Below are positions 37,992 to 49,405 of a DNA stretch of 63,641 nt, piece by piece. The DNA is taken from NCBI GenBank assembly GCA_018398765.1, contig JAHBMJ010005130.1:45258-108898 (forward strand), written 5' to 3'. The notes beneath the pieces are model-generated. The model was not told where the DNA came from. It did not search any database and was given only the letters and a program-made list of their open reading frames with translations. How positions within the stretch are numbered: position 1 is the first letter of the stretch; each line of letters opens with the position of its first letter. Source of the stretch: Chromera velia (Eukaryota > Sar > Chromeraceae). The position numbers were made by a program, and so were the translations under genes.

Positions 37992-40900
37992 TTGTGTCTA
38001 AGTGTGTGAATGTGTGTGAGAAAGAAAACGAGAAAGAGAGAGAGAGAGCTGGGCTTGAGTGAGCCAGTAAGAATGTGTGTGTCCGTCTTTGCCTGCCTGC
38101 CTGCTTCCCTGCAGCAACGGAAACCCTTGTGAGGGCCCTGGATCGTTTCCTTCCTGGAAGTTTCCCCCTCGTGTTTGAATTGGCTACCCGCAGCGAGAGG
38201 GAGGGGGACATCAGGGGGGCAGCTGAGTGGTTTCTCTCGCATCTCAGCAGCCACAGGGGGTTGCACTCAGAGAGCGGGTGGGAGAGCGGACAGACAAAAG
38301 GGGGGAGGGCGCTGGCGGAGATACTTTTCTTCAAGTTTATCCGGCGAAACTTTGTGAGTCAGGCAAACAATCCGATCGGCTTTCGTATTCTATTTCGTGG
38401 GTGTTTACATTTCTGGTGTTCGTAATTTTGAAAGACAGAAATGGCCCTCTCTGCCTGGTTGACAGATTGCTCCGTCTCCTCTTGTCTCAAAGAGGCTGCA
38501 TTGCATGGCTTTGCGTGAGGCCTAAGGGAAGAGAGACCTGAGATAGCTTTGTGGTTTGGGGCCCTGCGTCTTGTTTCCCTTTCTGTTTTCTCCTTTGTGC
38601 TGCATACGTCCGCTTTTGTCTGCTGTCTCTGCACAATCGTCCATACTGACTTCGTGACTTGTTTGTAAAAGGATTTTGTTTCCCCAAACGGACTGCATGG
38701 TATGTCTGGGAGAGTGAGTCAACAACAGAAGCAATGTAAGAAGCGCAGAAAGGCGAAGTAGGGAAAGACCCAATGAATGGAAGGAGGGGTGCGTTTGCAT
38801 CCATTCATCAATTTATCATCTGCAGGCGTGTTTTTTTTGTGTCTTACGTGTGCTCTCAGCCTCGTACGAATAGGGGATTTTCGTCCCCTTTCTTTCCCGC
38901 AGTTCCAGTAGTGTTTGTCTTCTTCTGTTTGGTTTACAGGCAATCGTATCATCAAGCGTTAATTGTGCTTTATCCCGGTGCTTTCTATTTTTGCTGTGTT
39001 GATGCAGGGTGATCGCATTGTGCGGCAGGTTTTGAGGCAAATGATGCTGGCGGGCGGACGGGGAGAGGGGAGAGAACGCACAGGAACGCTCGCTTGGCAG
39101 ACAATCGCGCACGAAATGCTGTGTGAGTGGGAGCCTTTTCGAGTGCGTGGACTCAGTCCGGGGGATCCTTTGAATCTTTCGGGCGAGGGGGGTGATGAAA
39201 TTCCCCCTCCCCTTTCCGTTGTGGATGGGATTTTCCGAGCTGCTTGTGGGAAAGACGGACCGTTAGAAGCTTCGGAGGAGTTGAGCCACTTGATGGTCGT
39301 CTTGGCATGTGAAGGCAGGTGGTTCTCGAGAGCTGAGGATGTGGTCGAGTCGACATGCTCGAGGTGGGAGGAGGAAGCCAGGGGTTCGGGGCGGGGTGAT
39401 GTGAGTGCGTTGGGGGGGGCCGCAGGGGTGGTGTCTCCGGAAGTTAAGAGAAAAAGGCGGATTGCGCACATGAGAGGGCTGTTGGTGGTTCTGTGGGAAG
39501 AGTCCGCTCGCATGATTAGAGAAGTTGGAGAGACGGAAGGAGTGAGTGAGGGTCAGGGGCGGCTGGAAAGTGGAGACGGGGATCTTGAACACGCGCGCAG
39601 ACGATTTTTGGAGGCAGTTGCTGAAGGTGAGTTGGAGGGATTGAAGTGCTCGACTGTAAGATTGTTTTCTCTTCGAACCTCTTGCGCTTTCGGGTGGAAG
39701 CAGAGAGCCTTTGATCCCACTCTCACTTTCCTTGCCTCCTGTCTCGTAAATCTTTTCGTCACTTGATTGCCCTGTATTCCCTTCCCTCCTGACTGGCTTC
39801 CTGCATCTCTTCGCTTCATTCATGATCTAGTGCGGGTGGCTAGTTTCTCTTCTCTGTCTGTCCCTCTGCCCCTGAATGGCTGTGCGCGTCTTCGTGCCTC
39901 CGTTTTCGCAGGGGAAGAGGTCTGTTCACCTACCTGCGTGGGCGGACGGACCCCTTTTTTTTTCTGTTGCTCACCCATGCAACCTCAGTGGGCACTTTGC
40001 TTTCCTTCTCTGTTTCCTGCATGCTCTTTATTTCTACTTTTCCTCTACCCATGCGTCTGTTGCAGTCGGAGATCAACGCGACGCCTCCCAGCTGCTCAGT
40101 GTGATCGCCTCTTCAGTCGTGTCGTCGCCTTTCCTTCGTTCCTTCTCAGCTTCAAGGAGGAAAAAACAGCCAGACGTTTTTACGCTCTGCAGCGTCACTC
40201 GTCTCTTTCTCTCTCGATCGCACGCAGAGGGGGGTGCAAGGCTGTTGACTGTCGTCAGCGGGCACAGGCTGCAGGGAAGTTGCCGCTCTTCTTTAGACCT
40301 CCTGACAGAAAGGTTACGTGACCGAGCTAAGAGAAATCATGAGATGGACAGGGGCCCCGGCAGGTCCCCCGTCCTTGTGGCAGGATCGCCGAGTGCACCC
40401 AGGACCTCTCAGTGGGTTCACGAAGGAGCCGTGGGAGTGGGGGGGTTTCTGGAACTGGAGGACTCCGCTCTGTCTCTCAGTCAGGAAGCAGAGGAGTTAG
40501 CAAGGGGAGAAAGAAGAGGGGCAGGGGGTGAGCGACAAAGAGGAGAAATGGGGCGTACTGTCGAATTTGACCCTTTGTCGTTGTGTGTGGGGAGGCCGAG
40601 GAGTCGTCTGATGGGAGACGGTCCTTCTATGGAACAGACAGTAGGGATCACTGCTGCGGACTCGTGTCTTCAGGTGAGGAATTTAGGGGCAGTGCGGGAA
40701 GGAAGTCCTCTGTTTTTTCTTTGCTTTTAGAGGAGTTTCGGCTTTTTTTGTCTTTTCCTCCTCTTGCTTTCTGGAGAGAGGCTTACTTCTCTCGTTCCTT
40801 TAGTTGCTTCCGCTTTTGTCTCCAAACTTTTCTTTCTTGCTTTCTTTTTTTTTTCTTCTTTTTTTTTCTTGCTTCCACCCTTTCTTTTTTTTCTTGCTTT

Positions 40901-41039
40901 CCTTCTTTCTTCCTATCCTTTCTTTCCTTCTTTTTTCCCATCCTTTCTTTCTTTCTTTCTTACTTTCTTACTTTCTTACTTTCTTACTTTCTTACTTTCT
41001 TTCTTTCTTTCTTTCTTTCTTTTCTTTCTTTCTTTTTTT

Positions 41040-41071
<32 letters not shown>

Positions 41072-41080
41072 TTCTTCTTT

Positions 41081-41154
<74 letters not shown>

Positions 41155-41984
41155 TGTGTGTCTGTCTGTCTTTCTTTGTTTCTTTCTTTCTTGTTTTTCT
41201 TTCTTTCTTTTTTTCTTTGTTTGTTTGTGGGATGCTCTCATTAGCCTTTAAGTGTACAGAAATCGGCCCCCCCCCCCCNNNNNNNNNNNNNNNNNNNNNN
41301 NNNNNNNNNNNNNNNNNNNNNNNNNNNNNNNNNNNNNNNNNNNNNNNNNNNNNNNNNNNNNNNNNNNNNNNNNCCCCCGTTATATCTCTTCACGTCCCCA
41401 TGCACCCAAATACTGAATGAATGAATGGATGAATGCGATTGAATCGCCACGCAGGTCAGAAACGCACTGGTACCCGATCAGATCCCGAAGGCTCTCTGCG
41501 ATTTTGCGGCACTACTCCCGGCTCCTCCTCCTGTATTCGGACCCTTGTCAGGTCTGCTTTCCCATTTCAAACTTTGTGCAAGAGATGCTCTGCCCCCCTT
41601 TTGTTCCCTTGTCGTGACTTCATCAGGAGGCAGGGTCTGCCCCTCTTCGGGTCTCCCTTGATACGTGTGCTCATTTCGATGGAAGAAACACCTTGCTTCT
41701 CACAGTGCCTAGTGTTTGTGTGATCTCTCTGTGAATGAATGGCAAGGTGGCTGATTGCGCTTTGATCCTCTCACTTTGAACGTCCCTCTGTCTTCTCTGC
41801 CTATGTTTCTTCCCTCTGCTTGGTCACCACTCTGTAAAACTTTTCCCTTCTCCTTTCGTCCCTTCTCTCCTGCGCCTGTCTCCCCACGGCTTCTTGATCC
41901 CACGGAAGCCTGGAAGGGAGATAGCGCCCTCGCATTTGTTTTGTATGCGTGAGGAGCCTTTGGGAGTATGGGTGACGCACGCGT

Positions 41985-42024
<40 letters not shown>

Positions 42025-43261
42025 CTGCTCGAGCAATGCTGGATGTGCAGACGCAGAGCTTCATCGCAGGGTGGCTCTGCTCCTCCAAGAGGTGAGCGCT
42101 TTTGATTTTCCGGACGTCCCTCTGCACCGTTTCAAGCCCTTGAGGAAAGAGGCGGAGGCGCCCCGCAAGAGACCCGGCGGTGCCTCTGAAAAGAGACCGA
42201 ATGGTGTCCGTCGATCCATCATCTCGGCCCGCAAGAGAGCAAAGCAAACTGCAGATGAAAAGGACAAAGAAAAAGAAAAGGATGACCAAGAGAAGGAGAA
42301 CGGGGAAGGCAGTCACAATGGTGCGGCAAGCGCTGCCCCGTCGGCAGGACTCGCCAACGGTCGTCCGACCGTCGCTGAGACTACAGAAGCGGAAGAAGAC
42401 GAAGAGGAAGAAGGAGACGAATTCTCTGACAGTTCGTCCGAAGACGAGACGTGGATGGGAAAGAAGCGGAAAAGGACTGGGAGAGCGGCGATGGTTGTGA
42501 AGCCCCTCGACGCACTACTGGCGAAATTCCAGGTCAGTTGGAGGAGTGAGGGAAAGAGGGGGGGCAAGGCAGACAGAAAGGGGGGAAGCAAATTAGGAGA
42601 GTCGTGAGAGGGGTGATTAGATGCCTTTTTCTCCTGAATTGTCTTTGAACTTCCTTTTTTCCCGTTCCTTTTCCTTCCCCCTTTCATCCGTTTTTTTTGC
42701 CACTTGGCTTCGTCGTTGAAGTCTCTCTGTCTTCTGGTACCTGAGCTTCTTTTCTTAGTTTCGGGGGTTTGTTTGGCATTTAATGGAGGTCACCATTCCT
42801 TTTGATAATCGTTGGTCGACATCCCTGCGTTCTTTCACGCGCCCGCACACACGCATACATAAAACCACAGACACGTCTCCTTGTCCTTGCAATTTCAAAA
42901 CCTGCAGTGGGAGAGCTACCGGCAGGCCAAGAGTGCCAGACTGCTGGAGAGCTATCGCTTGAGGGACTCTGCGGCGCGCCCGCAAGACCAGAGCAGTCCT
43001 GCAGCGGAGGCGCGGAAGGAGGGAGAGAAAGAGAGCCACCCTGCTCTTCTTCCAAGTGAGAAAGCGGTTATCGAGGCACTCACCCATGATTTCACCCATC
43101 CAGGCGGTCTGCAGAGGCAAAGTGCCAACATGGACAACGGACATCCTCTGCAGGACGGCCTTCCTTACAATGGAGATCCGCAGTTGTTGGGTCTGCCAGT
43201 TGGCGTGATGAAAGCCGTCAAAGAAGAATCAGATTCTGAGGGTGATGGGGAAGAAGACTAA
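33179..43261 (+). CDS. CSTF3: CstF-77 / Rna14 homologue (cleavage stimulation factor subunit 3), 13 exons, 1,106 residues
   Basis: Exons: 33179-33349, 33493-33739, 34096-34181, 34343-34402, 34867-35057, 35699-35768, 36159-36255, 38115-38353, 39008-39626, 40066-40673, 41455-41551, 42051-42532, 42908-43261. All junctions are GT/AG and in phase, totalling 3,321 nt with a TAA stop. HAT (half-a-TPR) repeats appear in family order: VRLWLFYASFLERRLEAI, GCDHRSFDIWSDLISL, HWEAYYRFEKSLN, RFIDELIPKYEATF, then ETLVRALDRFLPGSFPLVFE and LFFKFIRRNF. Exon 11 (LVPDQIPKALCDFAALLPAP, then VFGPLS) matches the conserved segment after the HAT domain that ends in LLPPP and a GPF-like turn in animal CstF-77. CstF-77 is the dimeric scaffold that recruits the poly(A)-site cleavage machinery in the nucleus. 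The protein is about 390 residues longer than human CstF-77; the extra length is mainly linkers in exons 5, 9, 10 and 12 and a Lys/Glu tail with a likely basic nuclear signal (KKRKRT). The assembly gap falls inside intron 10. Confidence 0.83.
36525..38060. repeat. Low-complexity and duplicated blocks inside CstF-77 intron 7
   Basis: This large intron (36256-38114) holds (TC)n near 36530-36557, CTGG/CTGC runs near 36644-36700, and a near-perfect tandem 48-bp duplication at about 36925-37020 (unit contains CTGTGCATTCGTTGAAGAGG). A motif GTGGGACCGG occurs three times (about 37336, 37480, 37513), and (TC)n/(TG)n/(AG)n tracts occupy 37895-38050. Confidence 0.7.
40830..41230. repeat. 400-bp polypyrimidine TTTC/TTTTC tract in CstF-77 intron 10
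   Basis: Almost unbroken T/C on the plus strand: irregular TTTCTT, then (TTTC)n, (TC)n and (TG)n. Its translated ORFs are artefacts. Such homopurine/homopyrimidine tracts hinder sequencing, which fits the gap that follows. Confidence 0.9.
41279..41373. other. Assembly gap (95 N) flanked by C homopolymers
   Basis: The gap is bordered by a run of C on the left and CCCCC on the right. It lies within an intron of the CstF-77 gene, so the coding model is not interrupted, but its true length is unknown. Confidence 0.95.
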
Positions 43262-45060
43262 AGGCAGACAGGTGCTGATGCAAAGCGGTGCATCATGGAT
43301 TTTCAGATAGACATGCACTTTGTCCAGTTCAATAACGGGAAGCACTGGCAGCTGGTCATAGCCAACGAAATCAACTCCAAAATATCAAGGAACACAAGAA
43401 AAAACATTCAACTTATATAATAAACTTGAATGATTGATGTTCGTATTCGTAAAAGCACAAGTCTTTATATTAAAAAAAAAAAAACAACAAAAAAAACTTG
43501 AAACGTACATATCATATTTTTTTAACTTTTTTTTTGAAACGGATTTGATGACGATCATCTGTGATTATCTGGGTTTCACCGGTATTTACTGAACTTAAAA
43601 TATTGTTTTGTTATAATAATACAAAGCAAAGCTTTAAAACTGAGAGGAAAACTTTGAATATAGCTTGGGAATCAATTCTTTAGGATTGAGATTGGGATTT
43701 ATGTCCGGAGGATTCACCTCCCGCCCTAATACGGAATTAATATCTTTTTAAAGTTTTAGAGAATGTAAATCAATGATTTCTATTTGTTATTATCTTTGTT
43801 ATCTATTTCGATAATTATTGCAACACTTAGATTAACCTGGAGATTGATTTAAATACACTTAAGCAACATTGACTAACACAGTAACATATGAACAAAATAT
43901 ATAAGAGCAGATGTGTTTCATTATTTCGTTTTCACCAAAGTTTTTTCAATCAACAGATTTTTATACGTCAGGGTTCACCAGAGTTTCGACATGTTTCGAC
44001 TTCTACCACTTACTACCACGGAAAATGCAAATTAAGAACTTAGAGTGGTCAATCAATCTTTTACAGGATGATCGAGACTTTCTGGTGGGTGGCTTTTGAG
44101 ATGCTTCTGCAGTAATGTACGTTTGTGTATACGTAGTCATTTTTGCGTGGATGTCAACGTGGAGTGGTGGGAGGTCGCATGGGCGAGGTCAGCTGATCCG
44201 GGATGGATGCATCCACTTAGATTCAGCGAATGTATTAATATATCTTGGAATTGACTGCCGAATATTGCTGAATGCTTTTCTGGGAGAAAGAAGAGCAATT
44301 TCCGATGTCGTTTGCTCCTTGATCCTTGGATTTATGCTAGGCTGTTTGCAGGTTTTAAAGCTGCTGGACGCCTCCTTTGAGTCGGATAGAGGACTCACAC
44401 CCTGCATGTGGCCTCTTTTCCTGGTCAGAAAGTCAGATGAGTGTGTGCAGAGTCTGCCCACAGGAAGAGCGGCATTACAGGGGTCGACTACGGGTCCGAA
44501 TTCTTCCAAAGACCATCTGGCATAGGTGCTTTCTTTTTCTATTGAAGTGTTTTTCATTCCCGTGCAGAGAAAAAGTATAATTCCCTCTATCATTCAGCCG
44601 TTGAGCGACGAGAGACAGAGAAAGAATGTTGCTTTAGGAACCGAAACTGAGACAGAGACGTCCTATACATCGGCATCGGACTCCAAACCTACTGCTCTAC
44701 ATGTGGCCTGGACATGACCCTTCATATAACGGGCTCGGTGCTTTGATATATGCAGGTTCTCTCTTGGGTTTGCCCAAGTTTTTTTTGGACACTTCTTTTA
44801 GGCGAGCTGCAGGAATCGCCTTTGCTTTTATTCCCTGGTCAGTAAGATATTGGATCCGTCTCTCAGTCTCGCTCGCTCCACCTTTTTTTGTTGGCGTTCC
44901 TGTGGAGAAAATGAATGAAAAAAAAAAAGAAGATCGAGGCCAATATGGACATCTTCGTATAGTATGTCAGTCTGTTTGTACGTCAGTCTGTTCGTCCGTC
45001 CCTCTGTCTGTTTTTCTGCCCATCTCTCTGTCAGACTGAGCGTCTCTCTCTCTCTCTTTT

Positions 45061-45143
<83 letters not shown>

Positions 45144-47354
45144 GTGTGTATGTATATGTATATGTGTATCTGAGAAAAAGGAAAAAAAGGGCAATATAGT
45201 CTGTCTGTCTGTCTGCCTACCTGTCTGCCTCTCTATTTGTTTCTCTGTTTCTCTGTGAGTCTTTCTGTCTTTAAAAAGGAGGGAAAGAAAGAAATATAGG
45301 GTCTGCCTGTCTATCTGTGGTGCTTTCTTTGAGTATCCGAATTTTATGTCCTGTTTATTTGTGTTTTAAAAAGAAGGAGAAAGAAAAAAGAAAAAAAAAA
45401 AGTCATACAGTCTATCTGTCTGTCTGTCTGTCTATATACACAGAGAAAGAGAAAGAAAAAGAAAGAAATGCGCAACCAATGTCTTGTTCCCTTCCTTTCC
45501 CTACCAGATCGATCGATCTGGGTATGTTGTGGGTTTGCATGTTGGCAGGAAGGACTTTCTGTGAGAGAGACAAAGAAGCTCCAAAAGAAGGGTTGTGTAG
45601 TGTCCTTCTCTCTTAATTCTTGTTTGTGGAATTTGTTTGCAAGTGTAAAAGCAGATAAGCACAAGGGACCGCGAGTATGAGAGCTCGAAGTTTGAATGTC
45701 AATATCCTTTCTGTCGAAAGGGAAGAAGAAACTGCACAACTATGGAACAACTGATAAGGTGAGGTGCTTTCCCATTCTAACTTTTGTTGTCGAATGTGTA
45801 GCATCTCCATCCGCTCCGGGGAGTGCTGCCCTTGCTGGTCTTTCTGCCAAAAAACAGGCTTTCCTGCCTCTGGCCCGTTTTTGCCTGTTGTTCTTTCTGC
45901 CGAGAAATAGACTTTCCTGCCCCTTTTTTGCCTGTTGTGCAAGAAAGAAAAAAGAAGAGGAGAGGAAAAAATGCAATGAGCATATCAAAAAGCCAATCAG
46001 TGAACTCCTGTCCTGTGCAGCCTGTTAATTGCTAGGTTAATTGTCATACGTTGCAAGCCGTCTCGTATTGACCGTCTCATAAAGGCCCCCCCAACCTTTT
46101 CTCGAACAGTCTGCATCTCTTGTCCCTGTATGAAGGGTGGCATGTTCTGTCGGTCTTCTCTCACTCAACCTTCCCCTCTTCTTGTCCCTCTGTACATGAA
46201 CTTTGCTTAATTGCAGGCAGCGTGATGATTCACCTTATGAACGCTGAGGCCTGCTGTTCCTGGCCCCCGAAGGGAACAACACAGACAGAAAGACTCTCTT
46301 GCTATCAGAAGACATGCACGGGGCCCTGTCAGTCCGCCGGGTGTCCTTTCATTCTCTTTGCAAGTCTTGTTCTCTTCTCTTTGAGTCCCTTGCCTTCATT
46401 ATTGCAACCATCCTACCTTTCACCCTCCCTTCTGTCTTTTTCACCTTTCGTTTCTCGACGGTCTTGGCCAGGGTACTGCTGAAAACACTCACAAATGAGT
46501 GTTGCACTCTGAAGTCTCAACTGTTTGCTTAATTAACTTCTTGAACTCAAATGCTTGATCGAAAATGGGTGTCTTAGCAAGCATTGCGGTTCTCACAATC
46601 TTTCCACTGTCCGCGTGGCTTTCAATTATCCCTCTACAGGCTTGATTCCTTTCAATTCAATGCATTCAATTTCGATTTTTGTGGTCTTCCTTCCTCTAAG
46701 ACTTGCAGTCTCTAAATTTCTCTCTATATCCCCCCTCGCCTCCCCATCTTCCCGGAGAGCTAGCCTCTCCAGCTGTCCTGCCGGCTTTTTTCCTGCAGGA
46801 TGTCGTACTAGAGGGAAGCGGTATCATTCCTGATCAAAAAACTGTTCACAAAGTATATGGGAGGTCAGCAAATTCACGGAGCATGCAAGAAAGAGAGCTC
46901 AGCCTGAAGGGAAACGGGTAATTGGCGAAGAGCCTCGGTCTCCCTGTTTATGTGATTCTGTCCTTACTCCACTTATCTCACTGCCCCTTGAACTACGTGG
47001 ATCTTTACAAGACTTAGTTCTCTTCTAATCTTTCCTATGATCTTGTAGTAACTTCCTGCTGCCTTAGAGGTAGCGGTAGGACAGACAGAGAGCTAAACCA
47101 GAGACGAGGCCTAGACGGAGAGACGGATCTACAAACTTTACCGACTCTAGCTCAGTCTGAAGATCTTAGTCAGCTAAGAAATAGGATGTAGATAGATCCT
47201 TAGCCATTTATAGAGTCCAAAGGATTCATAGTTCGAAGTTGAACTTGATTTAACTAGCTTGCTAAGAAAGAACAAACTCACGACCAGATAAACGGAACAA
47301 ACGATCTCAGCGAGAGGGCTGAGAGCGGATTAAATCTAACCAGTCCCCACGTGA
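43262..47354. other. Intergenic and degenerate region, no firm gene
   Basis: 43262-44100 is AT-rich and includes the CstF-77 3' untranslated region. Between 44100 and 47000 several short plus-strand segments have acceptor and donor signals, for example 44362-44427 (VLKLLDASFESDRGL), a pair near 44446-44524 and 44573-44640, and 46799-46916 (DVVLEGSGIIPDQKTVHK). They cannot be joined into a model and match no family I recognise. The rest is microsatellite: (TC)n/(TA)n at 45040-45140 and TCTG tracts to about 45440. These may be 5' exons of the following helicase remnant, or noise. Confidence 0.35.
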
Positions 47355-49405
47355 ATGCAAAGACAAGCTTTCCAGGGCCAGACAGACAGAACACGGTGGC
47401 GGGCGATGGAAGCAAAGGCGGCGTGCAATGCCATGCAAAAAGGACCAAACGGCGGCAGCGGGATGACGTCGGGAGGTAAGACACTACAATCTCTCTCCGT
47501 AAAGCGCCAGGTTGTGTGCATTTGTCCCCGATTTTTCTTTTTACCGACTGGCTTTTGGCTGTCAGCTTGCCTGTCTGCATAGACTTGGCCGTCTCCATGA
47601 CAGAATGACTTGATGTGCGTATTTACGTGTATGCTCTTTGGTCATATACCTCAAATACTTCTGTCTGACCACTCTATGTTTGTTTTCTCCCTTTTGTTGC
47701 GCTGCGTCTATGTGTGTATGTGTGTGTGTATGTGTGTGTGTGTGTATGTGTGTGTGTGTGTATGTATGTATATATGTGTGTGTGTGTCTGTGTGTATATG
47801 TATGTGTATATGCAGGCATCCTTGCCGACGACATGGGCTTGGGAAAAACGGTGCAGACCCTTGTGTTTCTCCGTGGGCTAATCGAGAGTGGCTTGGGCAA
47901 CAGGTTCTCGATCGTTGTCCCAAGTTCAGTAATCCCTTAATGGGTGCTGGTAGGCCCTTTGGGAGGCTTCGTCATCTGAGATTGCGCAAATTAATGGGAA
48001 ATTAAGCTTTTGGGAGTTAACAATAAACTGCAGTTTGTTTCTGTCCCATTGTTTCTTTGGGAATTTAATAATTTAAGATTCTATAGCTGCATGACGACTT
48101 CCCACTGAGAGTTGTGCCTTTAGTTTTCTACCTTTGCCCTCTCTATATGAATTGCTGCTCTTCCTCTTTAATTGTGTCTACATGAGGTGACTGTCTGTTT
48201 TTGAAGTTAGCTTTAGAATCTGAATCACTCTGGGCGTCTTGAACTCTGTTTTTGCAGGCCTGCGTTCAAGGGCTGCCCCAGCATACCAAGGTCAGATGAA
48301 ATTAACAGTGTGCAAGCGGGTCTCTTCATTTTGGGGGGGAGGAGGGCTTTGTTATACAAAAAGAACTCTGCCTCAGAGTCTTTTTCTCTTCTTCATCCCT
48401 TGTCTGAGTTTCAAGGAGCGTTTTCATGTTCGTTTGCATCTTTTTATCTCTTCTGATAGATCTATTGGCGGAGTTGCTCGAAGGGGATACATTCTTTTGT
48501 TTTTGCAAACTCCTTCTCTGTCTTTCATGCTTGCTGCGCCTTCTACTCAAGTCTTTGCAGGTATCCGTTTACCATGAAAAGAAGGAGCAGATTGAGTTAG
48601 TTTAGCTGGGTGGGCTGTGAATATCATGTCATCAACCGTTTGAAAAAGAAGGGCTGTGAATGTTATGTCATCAACCGTTTGAAAAAGAGGGGCTGTGAAT
48701 GTCATGTTATCAACCGTTTGAAAAAGAGGGGCTGTGAATGTCATGTCATCAACCATTTAAAAAAGAGGGGCTGTGAATGTTATACCATCAACCGTTTGAA
48801 AAAGAGGACTTTATTGTAATTCAGGGAAGCTTGAATTGGCACCGTTGATCTAGAAACCGTAAACGCATGCAGAAAGCCAAAAAGAAATGTGAAAAATAAT
48901 TTATGTCCGCGCATGCAGGTCCATTGACTAGTCTATTGAGAGATACACCAACAACTGATTGAAAGATTCTTGAATGGATTGAGAGTTTAATGCACTGATT
49001 CATCAACAGATGGATGGGTAAAGGGAGGGACAGACAGGTGGTTGAATAGATGGATGGGCACTGGCAGATGGAGTGATGGATATCTTTGGTTGACATGAAT
49101 GAGTACCACTGGGTGCTACTGGGTGTATAGGAAGGCAGATAGATAGATAGAAACAAAGATATCGGTGGCTCACAGACAAAAAGATTGAAAAAGTTTGATA
49201 TTCCTGTATGCATGCATGCCAGGTCCATTGATGTCGGTAGATTGAGCCGGTGTGGTCCCTTTTCAATTACTGGTATGTCTTGTCCGTTTCCTGCAGGGCT
49301 GCCTTTGCTGCCGTCAACGATGTGCCAGATGGAGGTCAGGAGTTGATAACAACCTCAAGCTATGGCAACAGTTCATATGCAGGCCTTAGTACCAGTGGGA
49401 GGCAT
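47355..49405 (+). pseudogene. ERCC6L/CSB-like SNF2 ATPase fragment with an in-frame stop
   Basis: Five phase-compatible exons: 47355-47475, 47816-47949, 48258-48290, 48561-48595, 49297-49405. The join of the first two reads GGILADDMGLGKTVQTLVFL, the SNF2 motif I (Walker A) with wording closest to ERCC6L/PICH-type helicases. It continues RFSIVVPSSVIP, then a TAA at 47938-47940, then WVL, CVQGLPQHTKVSVYHEKK and ELITTSSYGN. These align one-to-one with the SNF2 stretch between motif I and the ITTY block. The stop sits where the family has an ordinary residue before the conserved Trp. Motif II (DEAH) and everything later were not found downstream, and no N-terminal region precedes the Walker motif. 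This is probably a broken, truncated gene. A donor at 47929 could skip the stop but would delete the conserved Trp. Confidence 0.6.
48612..48808. repeat. 39-bp minisatellite, five copies, in the helicase fragment intron
   Basis: Five tandem units share GGCTGTGAATGT, ATCAACCGTTTGAAAAAGAG and few differences. The unit length is divisible by three and is open on both strands. Forward it would encode GCECHVINRLKKR repeats. There is no ATG, and it sits between two helicase-frame exons. Confidence 0.85.

Noticed and set aside
40583-41420. Phe/Leu/Ser-rich ORFs resembling membrane proteins
   Set aside because: They come from the TTTC/TC microsatellite and run into the N gap.
44446-44640. GVDYGSEFF segment suggesting an HSP70/HYOU1-like protein
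   Set aside because: The match is one short phrase and the following residues do not continue the family pattern.
47929-47949. Earlier donor (TCA|GTAATC) that would avoid the helicase TAA
   Set aside because: It would delete the conserved Trp segment, while the donor at 47950 keeps one-to-one alignment with SNF2 proteins. It remains possible if the transcript is functional.
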